DNA of 64,000 bases from Paenibacillus sedimenti (GCF_014534655.1 NZ_JACVVD010000010.1:209824-273823); one strand, 5' to 3'. Counted from the stretch's first letter, positions 17,100-26,409 are shown. Notes: generated from the sequence alone by a model not told the origin. A program made the numbers and translations.

Positions 17100-17339
17100 T
17101 TACGCCAACTCGTAGCGGTAGTCTTCGATAACCGTGTTCGCCAGCAGCTTCTCGCACATGGCTTTCACGCGTGCTTCCGCTTCCGCTTTATCCGTTGTGT
17201 TCAGCTCTAGCTCCAAGTATTTACCTATGCGAACCTTTCCAACTTCCTCAAAACCCATCGAATGAAGCGCACCTTGCACCGCAGTTCCTTGAACGTCCAA
17301 AACGTTTTGCTTGATCGTTACGTAAACCGTTGCTTTCAT
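17100..17339 (-). CDS. purS: FGAM synthase subunit PurS
   Basis: The 79-residue bridging subunit that holds PurL and PurQ together and channels ammonia. It starts MKATVYVTIKQNVLDVQG and contains GFEEVGKVRIGKYLELEL, the usual PurS beta-alpha pattern. The length is typical. It follows purC by 22 nt; 64 nt separate it from purQ. Confidence 0.95.
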   Translation of the reverse strand: MKATVYVTIKQNVLDVQGTAVQGALHSMGFEEVGKVRIGKYLELELNTTDKAEAEARVKAMCEKLLANTVIEDYRYELA

Positions 17340-17361
17340 TTCTAATCTCTCCTCCTCTAAA

Positions 17362-18249
17362 TTAATCCACCAAACGGTGTAGAATTTCTTTGTATCTGTT
17401 TGCCGTTTCTTCTACAACGGAAGCCGGCAGCTCGTCCGGTTCGCTGTTTTTATCCCAGCCCGAGTTCGCCAGGTACGTACGCACAGGCTCTTTATCCATC
17501 GAATCGATTTCAATATCGAGCGCGTATTTGTCTTGTGCCCAGTACCGCGAAGAGTCCGGCGTGAAAATTTCATCAATAATAATGAGTTCACCGTTATAAA
17601 TGCCGAATTCAAATTTCGTATCCGCTAAAATAATGCCTTTTTGCTCACAGATCGCATGCGCCAGCGTGTAGAGCATAATGCTTCTCTTCTGCAGCTCATA
17701 CGTGATTTCTTCACCGATCAATTCACACATTTGCTGGACGGAAATATCTTCGTCATGACCCACATCATTTTTCGCTGCAGGCGTGAAAATCGGATGCTCC
17801 AAACGTTGGTTTTTCCGCAATCCCTCAAGAAGCTTCTGTCCGTTAATCTCGCCGGTCTTCTCATATTGTCTCCAGCCGTTGCCCGTAATGTACCCGCGAA
17901 CGACGCACTCAATGGAGATGCGCTCCGCTTTTTTCGCTACAATAATTCGTTCTTTCAGCAGTTCTCTTGCCGCTGCATCCGGAATCACATCTTGCAATTG
18001 TTCCACGTCCGTGTGCACGATGTGGTTGTTCATGTAGCCGCTTGTGATACCGAACCAGTATTTGCTCAGTGCGTTCAGCACGTAGCCTTTGTCAGGCACA
18101 CCGGGCTTCAAAATGTAATCAAACGCCGAAATCCGATCCGTTACGACGATCAAAAAATGCTCGCCCAAATCATACAGTTCACGCACTTTGCCTTTGTGCA
18201 CCAAAGGCGCCTTGACCAGCCCTGCCGCTGTGTCCAGTATATTACTCAC
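17362..18249 (-). CDS. purC: SAICAR synthetase
   Basis: Adds aspartate to CAIR using ATP. The protein has HKGKVRELYDLGEHFLIVVTDRISAFD near its start, VVRGYITGNGWRQYEKTG and LADTKFEFGIYNGELIIIDE further on, the normal ATP-binding and substrate motifs. At about 295 residues it is the longer type. Start chosen at GTG 18249, about 10 nt after GAGGGG; the in-frame ATG 18267 contains this SD within its own codons. It follows purB by a short gap. Confidence 0.95.
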   Translation of the reverse strand: MSNILDTAAGLVKAPLVHKGKVRELYDLGEHFLIVVTDRISAFDYILKPGVPDKGYVLNALSKYWFGITSGYMNNHIVHTDVEQLQDVIPDAAARELLKERIIVAKKAERISIECVVRGYITGNGWRQYEKTGEINGQKLLEGLRKNQRLEHPIFTPAAKNDVGHDEDISVQQMCELIGEEITYELQKRSIMLYTLAHAICEQKGIILADTKFEFGIYNGELIIIDEIFTPDSSRYWAQDKYALDIEIDSMDKEPVRTYLANSGWDKNSEPDELPASVVEETANRYKEILHRLVD

Positions 18250-18270
18250 CAAAACACGTCCCCTCATTTA

Positions 18271-19563
18271 TTACAAACCAAGTCGGTCAAAAATCGTATC
18301 CACATGCTTCAGGTGCCAGCTAGGATCAAAGCAATCCGCAATTTCTTCCGCGCTTAGCACATCTGTGATAACAGATGCATTTTCCACGATCTCACGGAAG
18401 GAACGCTGCTCTTCCCAAGCCTGCATCGCTCTTGGCTGCACGGTGTCGTAAGCTTGCTCGCGGCTGAAGCCTTTGTCGATCAGCTTCGTCATGACGCGGC
18501 CGGAGAAAGGCACATCGTACGTGCTGCGCATGTTGCGCTTCATATTTTCAGGGAACACGGTCAGGTTCTTGATGATGTTGCCCAGACGGTTCAACATGTA
18601 GTTCAGCAGCTGCGTTGCATCCGGAAGGATGATGCGCTCAACGGAGGAGTGCGAAATATCGCGCTCATGCCACAGCGTCACGTTCTCGTAAGCGGAAACC
18701 ATGTGTCCGCGGATCACGCGGGACAGACCGGAAATGCTCTCGCAACCAATCGGGTTGCGCTTGTGCGGCATGGCCGAGGAACCCTTTTGGCCTTTCGCAA
18801 AAGGCTCTTCCACTTCGCGGAACTCACTCTTTTGAAGGGCGCGAATTTCGGTTGCGAACTTGTCCAGGGAAGTAGCAACCAGCGCAAGTGTTGCCATATA
18901 TTCAGCGTGACGGTCGCGTTGGAGCGTTTGCGTTGAGATCGGAGCCGCTTTTGTACCCAATTTGCCGCATACATACTGCTCAACGAACGGATCGATGTTC
19001 GCGTAAGTGCCTACCGCGCCAGAGATTTTACCGTACTGCACGCCATCGGCCGCATAGCGGAAACGCTCCAGGTTACGTTTCATTTCCTCGTACCAAAGCG
19101 CCATTTTCAGGCCAAAAGTCGTTGGCTCCGCATGCACGCCATGCGTTCTGCCCATCATTGCCGTGTGTTTATATTGAACCGCTTTTTCTTTTAAAATCTC
19201 GATGAAGTTCTGGATATCTTTCTCCAGAATTTCATTAGCTTGTCTCAGCAAGTAGCCTAGCGCCGTATCAACAACGTCCGTTGAAGTCAGACCGTAGTGT
19301 ACCCATTTGCGCTCAGGACCGAGTGTCTCGGATACCGCTCTTGTGAAGGCGATCACGTCGTGGCGAGTCTCTTGTTCGATTTCGTAAATGCGGTCGATGT
19401 TGAAGCTGGCGTTCTCGCGAAGCACTTTCACATCTTCCTTAGGGATAACGCCAAGCTCTGACCAAGCTTCGCAAGAGAGGATTTCCACCTCAAGCCATGC
19501 TTTGAATTTGTTTTCCTCTGTCCAAATGCGTGCCATCTCCGGGCGTGTATAACGTTCAATCAT
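18271..19563 (-). CDS. purB: adenylosuccinate lyase
   Basis: Cleaves SAICAR to AICAR and adenylosuccinate to AMP. The 430-residue protein carries the fumarase/aspartase-superfamily signature GSSAMPHKRNPIG, the catalytic His region MGRTHGVHAEPTT, and the N-terminal region MIERYTRPEMARIWTEENKF. Normal length and normal place in a Bacillus-type operon between purK and purC. Confidence 0.97.
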   Translation of the reverse strand: MIERYTRPEMARIWTEENKFKAWLEVEILSCEAWSELGVIPKEDVKVLRENASFNIDRIYEIEQETRHDVIAFTRAVSETLGPERKWVHYGLTSTDVVDTALGYLLRQANEILEKDIQNFIEILKEKAVQYKHTAMMGRTHGVHAEPTTFGLKMALWYEEMKRNLERFRYAADGVQYGKISGAVGTYANIDPFVEQYVCGKLGTKAAPISTQTLQRDRHAEYMATLALVATSLDKFATEIRALQKSEFREVEEPFAKGQKGSSAMPHKRNPIGCESISGLSRVIRGHMVSAYENVTLWHERDISHSSVERIILPDATQLLNYMLNRLGNIIKNLTVFPENMKRNMRSTYDVPFSGRVMTKLIDKGFSREQAYDTVQPRAMQAWEEQRSFREIVENASVITDVLSAEEIADCFDPSWHLKHVDTIFDRLGL

Positions 19564-19588
19564 GATTCCGTTCCTCCGTTTATCTCAT

Positions 19589-20767
19589 TTACTTACTTTC
19601 CCAAATGCCTGTACGTTCTATCCAAGCCAATGCTTGATTGACATCGCCGGCCAGCAAGTTGATGTGACCCATCTTGCGTTTCTCTTTCGCTTCCAGTTTA
19701 CCGTAAAGATGAACTTTTGCGCTAACCCCGCGCTCTTCGCTCTCCAGGAATCCGGGCTTGTCCATTTGCTGCAGCAGCGGCTCCATATGCTCCCCGAGCA
19801 AATTGACCATCACGACGGGCGACAAGAGCTCCGTTGAACCTAAAGGCAAGTTGCAAATAGCGCGAACATGCTGCTCGAATTGCGACGTGCGGCACGCTTC
19901 CATCGTGTAATGTCCCGAGTTGTGCGGACGCGGCGCAAGTTCGTTGACGTAAAGCTGTCCATCCTTGGTCAGGAATAGCTCTACGGCGATCAATCCGATC
20001 ACGCCGAGGCTATCTGCGATGCGAACCGCCAGCTTCTCGGCCTCCTGCTGCACTTCCGAAGGGATGCGAGCCGGAACGATGGATTGATGCAGAATGTTAT
20101 GTACATGTATATTTTCCGCAGCAGGAAAAGCTTTCACCTCACCGCGGGGACTTCTCGCTGCAATAACGGATAATTCTTTATCAAAATGAATGAATTGCTC
20201 GAGCACCAGCTCGGTCTTCGCACGGCTCAGCGTTTCGTAGGCTTCCTCAACCTCATCCAGTGAACGGATGACCCATTGACCCTTGCCGTCGTAGCCGCCG
20301 GTTGCCGTTTTGAGCACACATGGCGTGCCGAAACGAAGGACCGTTTCGCGCAGCTGCTCGGGGCTGCCGATCTCTGCGTAAGGTGCCACAGGTACTCCCG
20401 CCGCTTCAATTGCTCTTTTTTCTCGAAGCCGATGCTGGGTTGTGTATAAAAGCTTGCTTCCTTGCGGGACGTAGGACTCTTTCATTAATATGTCGGTCAC
20501 GTGAGCGTCCACGTTTTCGAATTCATACGTGATAACGTCCGATTTCGCAGCCAGCTTTCTGGCCGCTTCCACGTCGTCGTAACCCGCCTTGATCTGCTCG
20601 TCGGCGACTTGTCCGCAGGGCGCGTCTTCCGTCGGATCGAGCGTGACGAAGCGATAGCCCAAGTTGCGTCCGGCGAGTGCGAGCATCCGGCCAAGCTGGC
20701 CTCCGCCTAGAATGCCGATCGTGCCGCCCGGCTTAATGACCTTGCCTTCTATACCGGTTGCCGTCAT
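19589..20767 (-). CDS. purK: N5-carboxyaminoimidazole ribonucleotide synthase
   Basis: ATP-grasp enzyme that carboxylates AIR at N5. The 392 residues start with GGGQLGRMLALAGRNLGY, and include CVLKTATGGYDGKGQWV (ATP lid) and ELAPRPHNSGHYTMEAC (metal and phosphate binding). Its ATG overlaps the purE stop by 4 nt, so the two are translationally coupled. Confidence 0.97.
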   Translation of the reverse strand: MTATGIEGKVIKPGGTIGILGGGQLGRMLALAGRNLGYRFVTLDPTEDAPCGQVADEQIKAGYDDVEAARKLAAKSDVITYEFENVDAHVTDILMKESYVPQGSKLLYTTQHRLREKRAIEAAGVPVAPYAEIGSPEQLRETVLRFGTPCVLKTATGGYDGKGQWVIRSLDEVEEAYETLSRAKTELVLEQFIHFDKELSVIAARSPRGEVKAFPAAENIHVHNILHQSIVPARIPSEVQQEAEKLAVRIADSLGVIGLIAVELFLTKDGQLYVNELAPRPHNSGHYTMEACRTSQFEQHVRAICNLPLGSTELLSPVVMVNLLGEHMEPLLQQMDKPGFLESEERGVSAKVHLYGKLEAKEKRKMGHINLLAGDVNQALAWIERTGIWESK

Positions 20768-21249
20768 GACAGGTCACTGCTTTCAATCACGGTTTGCGCG
20801 ATCCGCTCGCGGCGCGCTTTGATTTTCGCTTGAAGCTCCGGATCGAATGCGCCCAGGATTTGCGCCGCCAGAAGGCCTGCATTCGTCGCGCCGGCATTCC
20901 CGATCGCCACTGTCGCGACGGGAATACCGCCAGGCATCTGCACGATGGAAAGCAGCGAGTCCAGGCCGTTTAGCGTGGAGCTTTTCACAGGAACGCCAAT
21001 AACCGGTAACTCGGTTTTGGCTGCTACCATCCCTGGTAGATGCGCCGCCCCGCCTGCTCCGGCAATAATCACTTGGAGGCCGCGGCTTGCTGCCGACGCT
21101 GCATATTCAAACATGAGATCCGGCGTTCTGTGCGCGGAGACGACCTTTTTCTCATAAGGCACTCCCAGTTCCTCCAGCATGTCGCATGCGTGCTTCATCG
21201 TTTCCCAATCCGACTGGCTTCCCATTATGACACCAACACGTACAGTCAT
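20764..21249 (-). CDS. purE: N5-CAIR mutase
   Basis: Moves the carboxyl group of N5-CAIR to give CAIR, partner of PurK. The 161-residue protein shows the class I PurE motifs MGSQSDWETMKHA, SAHRTPD with the catalytic His, and AGAGGAAHLPGM. It is the first gene of the operon, 188 nt after the riboswitch aptamer. Confidence 0.97.
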   Translation of the reverse strand: MTVRVGVIMGSQSDWETMKHACDMLEELGVPYEKKVVSAHRTPDLMFEYAASAASRGLQVIIAGAGGAAHLPGMVAAKTELPVIGVPVKSSTLNGLDSLLSIVQMPGGIPVATVAIGNAGATNAGLLAAQILGAFDPELQAKIKARRERIAQTVIESSDLS

Positions 21250-21380
21250 GATAAACCTACTTTCTATAGTGGTAGTTTTAAAAGCTAACTTTTAAAACTC
21301 TTATTAATCTTTGCTAAAAACCCCATAATAATAATAAAAATGCCCAGAGTTAGAATACGCGATTCTAGACGCTGGACAGC

Positions 21381-21432
21381 AAAAGAACCGAATGCAAATA
21401 GACCATCCTCTTCCTATGGTTTCCCGCATTCG
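21381..21432 (-). terminator. riboswitch-controlled terminator
   Basis: On the minus strand CGAATGC (21432-21426) pairs with GCATTCG (21395-21389), with an inner ACCAT/ATGGT helix, followed by GTTCTTTT. It directly follows the guanine aptamer and so should be the expression platform that ends transcription when guanine is bound. Confidence 0.75.
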
Positions 21433-21436
21433 CTTC

Positions 21437-21503
21437 CTCGTAGTCCAAAAATTTATGGTTTTTGGGTAGATACTTTCAGGCCTTATTCCTGACGTTATAC
21501 GAG
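21437..21503 (-). promoter_or_regulatory. purine (guanine-type) riboswitch aptamer
   Basis: Read on the minus strand the element starts CTCGTATAACG and ends GGACTACGAG. P1 pairs CTCGTA with TACGAG, P2 pairs CAGG with CCTG around an AATAAGG loop, the junction reads AAAGTATCTACC, and P3 pairs CCAAAAA with TTTTTGG around CCATAAA. The nucleotide after GGA in the 3' junction is C, matching C74 of guanine aptamers; adenine aptamers have U. It lies in the leader of purE. Confidence 0.95.
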
Positions 21504-21549
21504 TTGGTTCGACATTTTCAATTAGGGGGAAGTGTTTTCCCGCTTCCCT

Positions 21550-21579
21550 AGTTTACTACCAAGTAACGTGTCATGTCAA
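21550..21579 (-). promoter_or_regulatory. pur operon promoter
   Basis: TTGACA (21579-21574) and TAAACT (21555-21550) separated by 18 nt on the minus strand, a good SigA match, just upstream of the riboswitch. Confidence 0.85.
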
Positions 21580-21584
21580 TTTGC

Positions 21585-21630
21585 AAAAACGAACGTTTTT
21601 AAATAGTTTCATGAAAAAAGTTCGTTTTTT
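21585..21630. promoter_or_regulatory. pair of PurR operators (PurBoxes)
   Basis: Two inverted AAAAACGAAC-type boxes lie upstream of the -35: AAAAACGAACGTTTT at 21585-21599 on the plus strand, and AAAAAACGAACTTTTTT read on the minus strand at 21630-21614. They are separated by about 16 nt. The Bacillus subtilis PurBox consensus is AWWWCCGAACWWT in inverted pairs with 16-17 nt spacing, so arrangement and sequence both fit except for one C. Confidence 0.8.
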
Positions 21631-21848
21631 GGCTACATTTTAAATGTTCCGGACGATATATGACTGAAAATTCAGCCATCATTGTATTTAATGTACTCAA
21701 TAGGCTGCTTGGTGTGTTTGCTGGTCGATATATTTTTCGACATGGTGCAAGAAGACTGGCGATTGGAGGAGTCGCTATCGTGCAGCTCATGTCGGCTCGC
21801 GGTACATTGAACGATTCCCAATGGCATGTACGTAATCTACTTAAAAAG

Positions 21849-21992
21849 CACAATAGTCGCAAATAGAGCAGCGATCGTTCGTAATTTCTGAGACAAATAG
21901 TGCCCTGGTAAATAGTGCCTGGCGTACTCATAAAGAACAATGGTCGCAAATAGCATACTGATCGTTCGCTATTTCTGAGAAAAATGGTTCCT
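21849..21992. repeat. two direct repeats of about 57 bp in the pur-dctP gap
   Basis: Copy 1 (21849-21904) and copy 2 (21936-21992) share ACAATRGTCGCAAATAG, a GATCGTTCG core and ATTTCTGAGA. They lie in the 555-bp stretch from the PurBoxes to dctP, where two open frames (minus 21599-21949, plus 21660-21866) have no SD or recognisable product. I see no further gene in it. Confidence 0.5.
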
Positions 21993-22137
21993 ATTATGCT
22001 CGAAAGTACAAAAGTCTGTAATCAACGAACATTATTCTATAATTAATGTCATTCATTCTCTAAGAGTATGAAGCAATCCGGGATAACGTGGGCGATACAA
22101 AAGGATTTCGAATGATGAGCTGCCCAAAAGCGTGATA

Positions 22138-22172
22138 AAAATAGAGCACCCCACAACGGGATGCCCTCATTT
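22138..22172 (-). terminator. terminator after dctP
   Basis: Minus strand GAGGGCATCCC and GGGGTGCTC pair around GTTGT, followed by TATTTTTAT, 12 nt after the dctP stop. Confidence 0.75.
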
Positions 22173-22184
22173 TTCCTATTTGCC

Positions 22185-23489
22185 TTATGCGAATTTTCCA
22201 GGCAGTTCCACTGATTCGTTCGCTATAGCAGGAGCTTCTACCTCATCAGCAACGTAGCCATCCGGATCAAACTGATTCTCACTCTTTGCAATTACAATCG
22301 TCGCTACGCTGTTACCAATGATGTTCGTAATCGCGCGAGCTTCGGACATGAAGCGGTCTACCCCGATCAGAAGCGCCATACCTTCGACCGGAATGACATT
22401 ATTCGGGATTGCGGCCAGTGTAGCCGCCAATGTGACGAAGCCTGAACCGGTAATACCCGCTGCACCTTTCGAAGTCAGCATCAGTACGCCGAGAAGGGTT
22501 AACACTTGGATCCAATCCAGGTGAACGCCATATGCTTGTGCAATGAATAGCGCTGCCATCGACAAGTAGATGGATGTACCATCCAGGTTGAACGAGTAGC
22601 CTGTCGGTATGACGAGGCCGACAACCGGCTTCGAAGCGCCGAATTTCTCCAGCTTTTGCATGACCCGCGGCAGTGCGGATTCCGATGAGGAAGTCCCCAG
22701 CACGAGCATCAGCTCTTCTTTAATGTGACGAAGCAGCTTAATGAGACTGAATCCGTAGAATTTGCAAATGGATCCCAGTACAATGAAGATGAAAAGCGCC
22801 ATCGTCACATATACAGAGCCCATCATTTTACCGAGAGAGAACAAGGAATGAACGCCGAACTTGCCAATCGTATAAGACATCGCGCCAAAAGCGGCAATCG
22901 GAGAAAACTTCATAATAATTGCCACGAGGCGGAAGAAAATTTCATTCATTTGCTCAAAAAAGCCCATAACCGGCTTCACTTTGCTGCCAAGACCCGCCAT
23001 TGCCAAACCGAATAACACGGAGAAGAACAGAACCGGAAGCATATCCCCTTTAGAAAAAGCGCCAATCACGTTATCGGGAACAATGCCCACAAGGAAGTCC
23101 ATGAAACCATGGCTGGTTTCGGCAGCTTGCTTCGTAAATTTCGCAACGTCCCCGGCTTTAACAGCATCTGTGCTCATGCCTGATCCCGGTTTGAAAATGT
23201 ACATCACGGCGACTCCGATCACCATGGCGAACGTCGTAATTATTTCAAAGTATAGAAGCGCCTTGCCGCCGATGCGGCCGATTTTTTTCATATCACCCAT
23301 GCCGGCGAAACCGATTACAATCGTAAAGAAAACAATCGGTGCGATGACCATTTTGATCATTTTAATAAATACGTCTGAAAGTATTTTCAACTCAGCTGCT
23401 TGCGAAGGAAAGAACTGCCCGAACGCAATACCCAGAACAATCGCGATTAACACTTGGATCGTAAGGTTTTTTCTAAGTTTTGTCATCAT
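22185..23489 (-). CDS. dctP: C4-dicarboxylate:cation symporter
   Basis: A 434-residue DAACS-family transporter for malate, succinate or fumarate with eight or more membrane spans. Signature stretches are GTSSSESALPRVMQKLE, PTGYSFNLDGTSIYLSMAALF and GVDRFMSEARAITNIIGN, the last being closer to DctA/DctP than to glutamate carriers. AGGAGG precedes the ATG pair. It lies after the malic enzyme gene with a structured 200-nt gap between, and the DctS/DctR/DctB genes nearby fit the Bacillus subtilis dct regulon. Confidence 0.9.
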   Translation of the reverse strand: MMTKLRKNLTIQVLIAIVLGIAFGQFFPSQAAELKILSDVFIKMIKMVIAPIVFFTIVIGFAGMGDMKKIGRIGGKALLYFEIITTFAMVIGVAVMYIFKPGSGMSTDAVKAGDVAKFTKQAAETSHGFMDFLVGIVPDNVIGAFSKGDMLPVLFFSVLFGLAMAGLGSKVKPVMGFFEQMNEIFFRLVAIIMKFSPIAAFGAMSYTIGKFGVHSLFSLGKMMGSVYVTMALFIFIVLGSICKFYGFSLIKLLRHIKEELMLVLGTSSSESALPRVMQKLEKFGASKPVVGLVIPTGYSFNLDGTSIYLSMAALFIAQAYGVHLDWIQVLTLLGVLMLTSKGAAGITGSGFVTLAATLAAIPNNVIPVEGMALLIGVDRFMSEARAITNIIGNSVATIVIAKSENQFDPDGYVADEVEAPAIANESVELPGKFA

Positions 23490-23528
23490 ATTATCCTCCT
23501 AAAGTTATTGGGGCCCTCGCAAAGTAAT

Positions 23529-23683
23529 GTCTAAACTCTTATCGAAGCAATTCGAGAAGAATGACCGCTTAAATCGGTGAGTTTAGACGCCGATCGAGTC
23601 CTTGACTCGATGCGGACGGAATATACTTCAAAGCTTAGCGTCACTTTGTGGGGCATCATAGGGACCTTTGAGCTTGCTCAAAG
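23529..23683 (-). promoter_or_regulatory. structured intergenic leader of dctP
   Basis: Between malic enzyme and dctP, a 10-bp helix GTCTAAACTC (23529-23538) with GAGTTTAGAC (23579-23588) encloses two hairpins, TCGAA/TTCGA (23542-23555) and ACCG/CGGT (23564-23578), giving a three-way-junction shape. Upstream are ATCGAGT/GACTCGAT (23593-23611) and CTTTGAG/CTCAAAG (23666-23683). It may be a terminator or attenuator set, or a regulatory RNA; no known riboswitch core was recognised. Confidence 0.5.
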
Positions 23684-23696
23684 TCTCTCAGCTTCG

Positions 23697-25121
23697 TTAT
23701 GCCTGCACTTTCTCCCTGCGTCTTCTTGCTACTCCGTCTTCATAAGCCGCCTGAATGACAGCTTCTCTGACCCGCTCCGCCACCGACTGGTTAAAAACAC
23801 TCGGAATAATGTAATATTCATTCAGTTCATCTTCTTGAACGACCGATGCAATGGCTTTAGCCGCTGCCAGCTTCATATTTTCCGTCACTCTGGAAGCTCT
23901 GCAATCGAGCAATCCCCGGAACAATCCCGGGAAGCAAAGCACGTTGTTGATCTGGTTCGGATAATCCGAGCGCCCGGTCGCCATAACGCGAACGTAAGGT
24001 TCAGCCTCTTCCGGAAGAATCTCCGGCGTAGGGTTTGCCATGGCAAACACGATCGGATCTTTCGCCATCTTAGCGACGTCTTCCCTTTTCAACACGCCTG
24101 GCCCTGATACGCCGATAAAAATATCTGCTCCTTCAATAACCTCTGATAACGATCCATGTATCTGATCAGGATTGGTATTGTTCGCATACCACTGCCAGAA
24201 CGGGTTATCGTAGACGCCGTCTCTCGTAATCGCGCCCGGCCGGTCAACGCCGATAATATTTCTGACGCCTGCCGCCATCAGCATTTTGGTGCATGCTGTC
24301 CCGGCCGCTCCGACCCCACACAGGACGACTTTGCAATCCGACAGGCTTTTGCCCACAAGCTTAACGGCATTAAATAGTCCTGCCAAAAGCACTACGGCCG
24401 TACCATGCTGATCGTCATGGAATACCGGAATATCCAGCTCCTCGATGAGCCGCTGCTCGATCTCAAAGCATCTCGGCGCCGATATATCCTCGAGGTTAAT
24501 GCCTCCAAATGTTGGAGATAGCGCTTTCACGATGCGCACAATTTCATCGGTATCCTGTGTATCCAGACAGATCGGAAACGCGTCAACGCCGGCTAGCTGC
24601 TTGAACAGCATGGCTTTTCCTTCCATAACGGGCATTGCGGCCTCTGGTCCAATATTCCCTAGACCCAGTACAGCGGTTCCATCTGAAATAACAGCGACGG
24701 TATTTCGCTTGATCGTCAGCGTGTGGGCCAGCGACGGCTTCTCGTGAATCGCCATACAGACTTTGGCCACGCCCGGCGTGTATACCCTGGAGAGGTCATC
24801 CCGATTTTTGATCGGGTATTTCGGACTCGTCTCGATCTTGCCTCCTAAATGTAGCAGGAACGTTTGATCCGACACATGAACCACTTTAACTCCGGGCAAT
24901 TTGCTGATCGTCGATTTGATCAAATCGGTGTGCTTGTTATCGTACACGTTGATCGTGATATCGCGGATCGTGACGTTTTTGTCCGTTCTCACGACGTCAA
25001 TCGCAATAATATCTCCGCCTGTATCACTAATAGCAGTGGCAATGCTGCCGAAGGAAGCGGTATTTTTATCTAATTCAAGACGCAAAATAATACTCGTATT
25101 TACTCCCGAAGGAATTGACAT
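23697..25121 (-). CDS. NAD(P)-dependent malic enzyme with N-terminal ACT domain
   Basis: Oxidatively decarboxylates malate to pyruvate. The 474-residue protein begins with an ACT-like domain (about 1-80: SIILRLELDKNTASFG), then the malic fold with SRVYTPGVAKVC, the metal site IPVFHDDQHGTAVV, the Rossmann loop VVLCGVGAAGTACTK and FAMANPTPEI. The start is ATG 25121, 6 nt after GAGGTG, not the GTG at 25130. Next to dctP it would feed imported malate into pyruvate. Cofactor preference cannot be read confidently. Confidence 0.92.
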   Translation of the reverse strand: MSIPSGVNTSIILRLELDKNTASFGSIATAISDTGGDIIAIDVVRTDKNVTIRDITINVYDNKHTDLIKSTISKLPGVKVVHVSDQTFLLHLGGKIETSPKYPIKNRDDLSRVYTPGVAKVCMAIHEKPSLAHTLTIKRNTVAVISDGTAVLGLGNIGPEAAMPVMEGKAMLFKQLAGVDAFPICLDTQDTDEIVRIVKALSPTFGGINLEDISAPRCFEIEQRLIEELDIPVFHDDQHGTAVVLLAGLFNAVKLVGKSLSDCKVVLCGVGAAGTACTKMLMAAGVRNIIGVDRPGAITRDGVYDNPFWQWYANNTNPDQIHGSLSEVIEGADIFIGVSGPGVLKREDVAKMAKDPIVFAMANPTPEILPEEAEPYVRVMATGRSDYPNQINNVLCFPGLFRGLLDCRASRVTENMKLAAAKAIASVVQEDELNEYYIIPSVFNQSVAERVREAVIQAAYEDGVARRRREKVQA

Positions 25122-25311
25122 GTTATACACCTCAAGCGCTTTCAGACTTTGTTTGAATCTTTGATTGATCTCATGATATCGCTTTCAAGGGAAGTCGTGA
25201 AGAATTTGACCATATTGGTACTTATGGTCTTTTTGGTCTTAAGCCCAAGCCATGCAACTTTTCACTAGATCAGTCGTCAAATTCAGTGATTAAGAGAGGA
25301 GCACTCAAACG

Positions 25312-26409
25312 ATGAAATTACGAAACCTATACCCAAAAAAGAGGGCTTCATGGCTGAAGCTTTCTCTGGCAGCTGCCTTCGTGCTGGCCGTGCTGCCAAG
25401 CGCAAACGAAACTGCGCAAGCTGAAGATTATACCGCGGAGGTTCAACTTAATCTCGCCCCGCTGCACGTTCAAATCAGTGATAAAACCATGCAGGTGCCT
25501 GGAGGTTTATCGACAGAAGGAGACTCTTATGTAGGACTGGCCTTTTTAAGCCAGCAGCTTGGACTTACGACTTCGTGGGACGATACCACCCGTATTGTAA
25601 CCGTCAGCAGCGCCAACAAAACCATGAAAATGAGCAATCAGAGCTCAGCATATGAAATGAACGGGCATCGCTTTTACAGTAGCAAACCTCCCGTCATCGT
25701 CGAGGGTAGTACATATTTACCGCTCCGCTTTCTATTAGAACAAATGGGTTACAGCATTGGCTACAGCGCCGCGGATAAGCTGATTTCAATCCAGCCGATC
25801 AAGGAGAACGCGCTAAAGCTGACGAACGTATCCATCGATGACCGGAAGGAAGATGGCATTACGATTCAATATCCGCAGATTGAAGGATGGACCAATACGG
25901 CTGCAAGCGCGAAAATTAACGCGTTCTGGAAAGCGGAAGCATTGAAGTACGCAGCGGCTGGCCAAGAGCTTTTGAAGGAATTTAAGGCGGAACAGACCGC
26001 AGACATGCCTGAGTTGCGGTTCGCTTTCGATGTCAATTACACGGTGACCTATAATCAACAAAACAAGCTCAGCATGCATTTCGATACTTACCAATATACG
26101 GGCGGCGCCCATGGGATGTACGATATGGAAGCTCACACCTTCGATTTATCGACTGGGGAAGAAATTACGCTGAAGCAGGCAGCTTTGGGTGATCCGAATT
26201 ACAAGCAAATCATCAACGAAGAGATTAAGAAGCAAATCAAAGAACGGGACTATGTGCTTTTGGAACCGTTCGAAACAATAAGTGACGATCAACGGTTTTT
26301 CTTGTTGGACAACGACATCGTGGTGTATTTTGCCTTGTACGAGTATACGCCATATGCGCTTGGAATCCCGGAGTTTTCGATTCCTGTGTCCCGGTTTAAA
26401 TCGCCGTGA
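25312..26409 (+). CDS. secreted protein: copper-amine-oxidase-N domain plus DUF3298/4163-like domain
   Basis: A 365-residue exported protein. The basic start KKRASWLKLSLAAAFVLAVLPSA with a cleavable region before EDYTAEV is a signal peptide. Residues about 45-160 form a stalk domain (SYVGLAFLSQQLGLTTSWDD, TYLPLRFLLEQMGY), the CuAO-N-terminal fold common in Paenibacillus envelope proteins. The C-terminal half resembles DUF3298/DUF4163 (YTGGAHGMYDMEAHTFDL, FFLLDNDIVVYFALYEYTPYA). SD AGAGAGGAG is upstream. It diverges from the malic enzyme gene; role in the wall or envelope is inference. Confidence 0.85.
   Translation: MKLRNLYPKKRASWLKLSLAAAFVLAVLPSANETAQAEDYTAEVQLNLAPLHVQISDKTMQVPGGLSTEGDSYVGLAFLSQQLGLTTSWDDTTRIVTVSSANKTMKMSNQSSAYEMNGHRFYSSKPPVIVEGSTYLPLRFLLEQMGYSIGYSAADKLISIQPIKENALKLTNVSIDDRKEDGITIQYPQIEGWTNTAASAKINAFWKAEALKYAAAGQELLKEFKAEQTADMPELRFAFDVNYTVTYNQQNKLSMHFDTYQYTGGAHGMYDMEAHTFDLSTGEEITLKQAALGDPNYKQIINEEIKKQIKERDYVLLEPFETISDDQRFFLLDNDIVVYFALYEYTPYALGIPEFSIPVSRFKSP

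Noticed and set aside
21599..21949. 116-codon minus-strand frame upstream of the pur promoter
   Set aside because: Covers the PurBoxes and two direct repeats, has no SD, and its product shows no coherent protein pattern.
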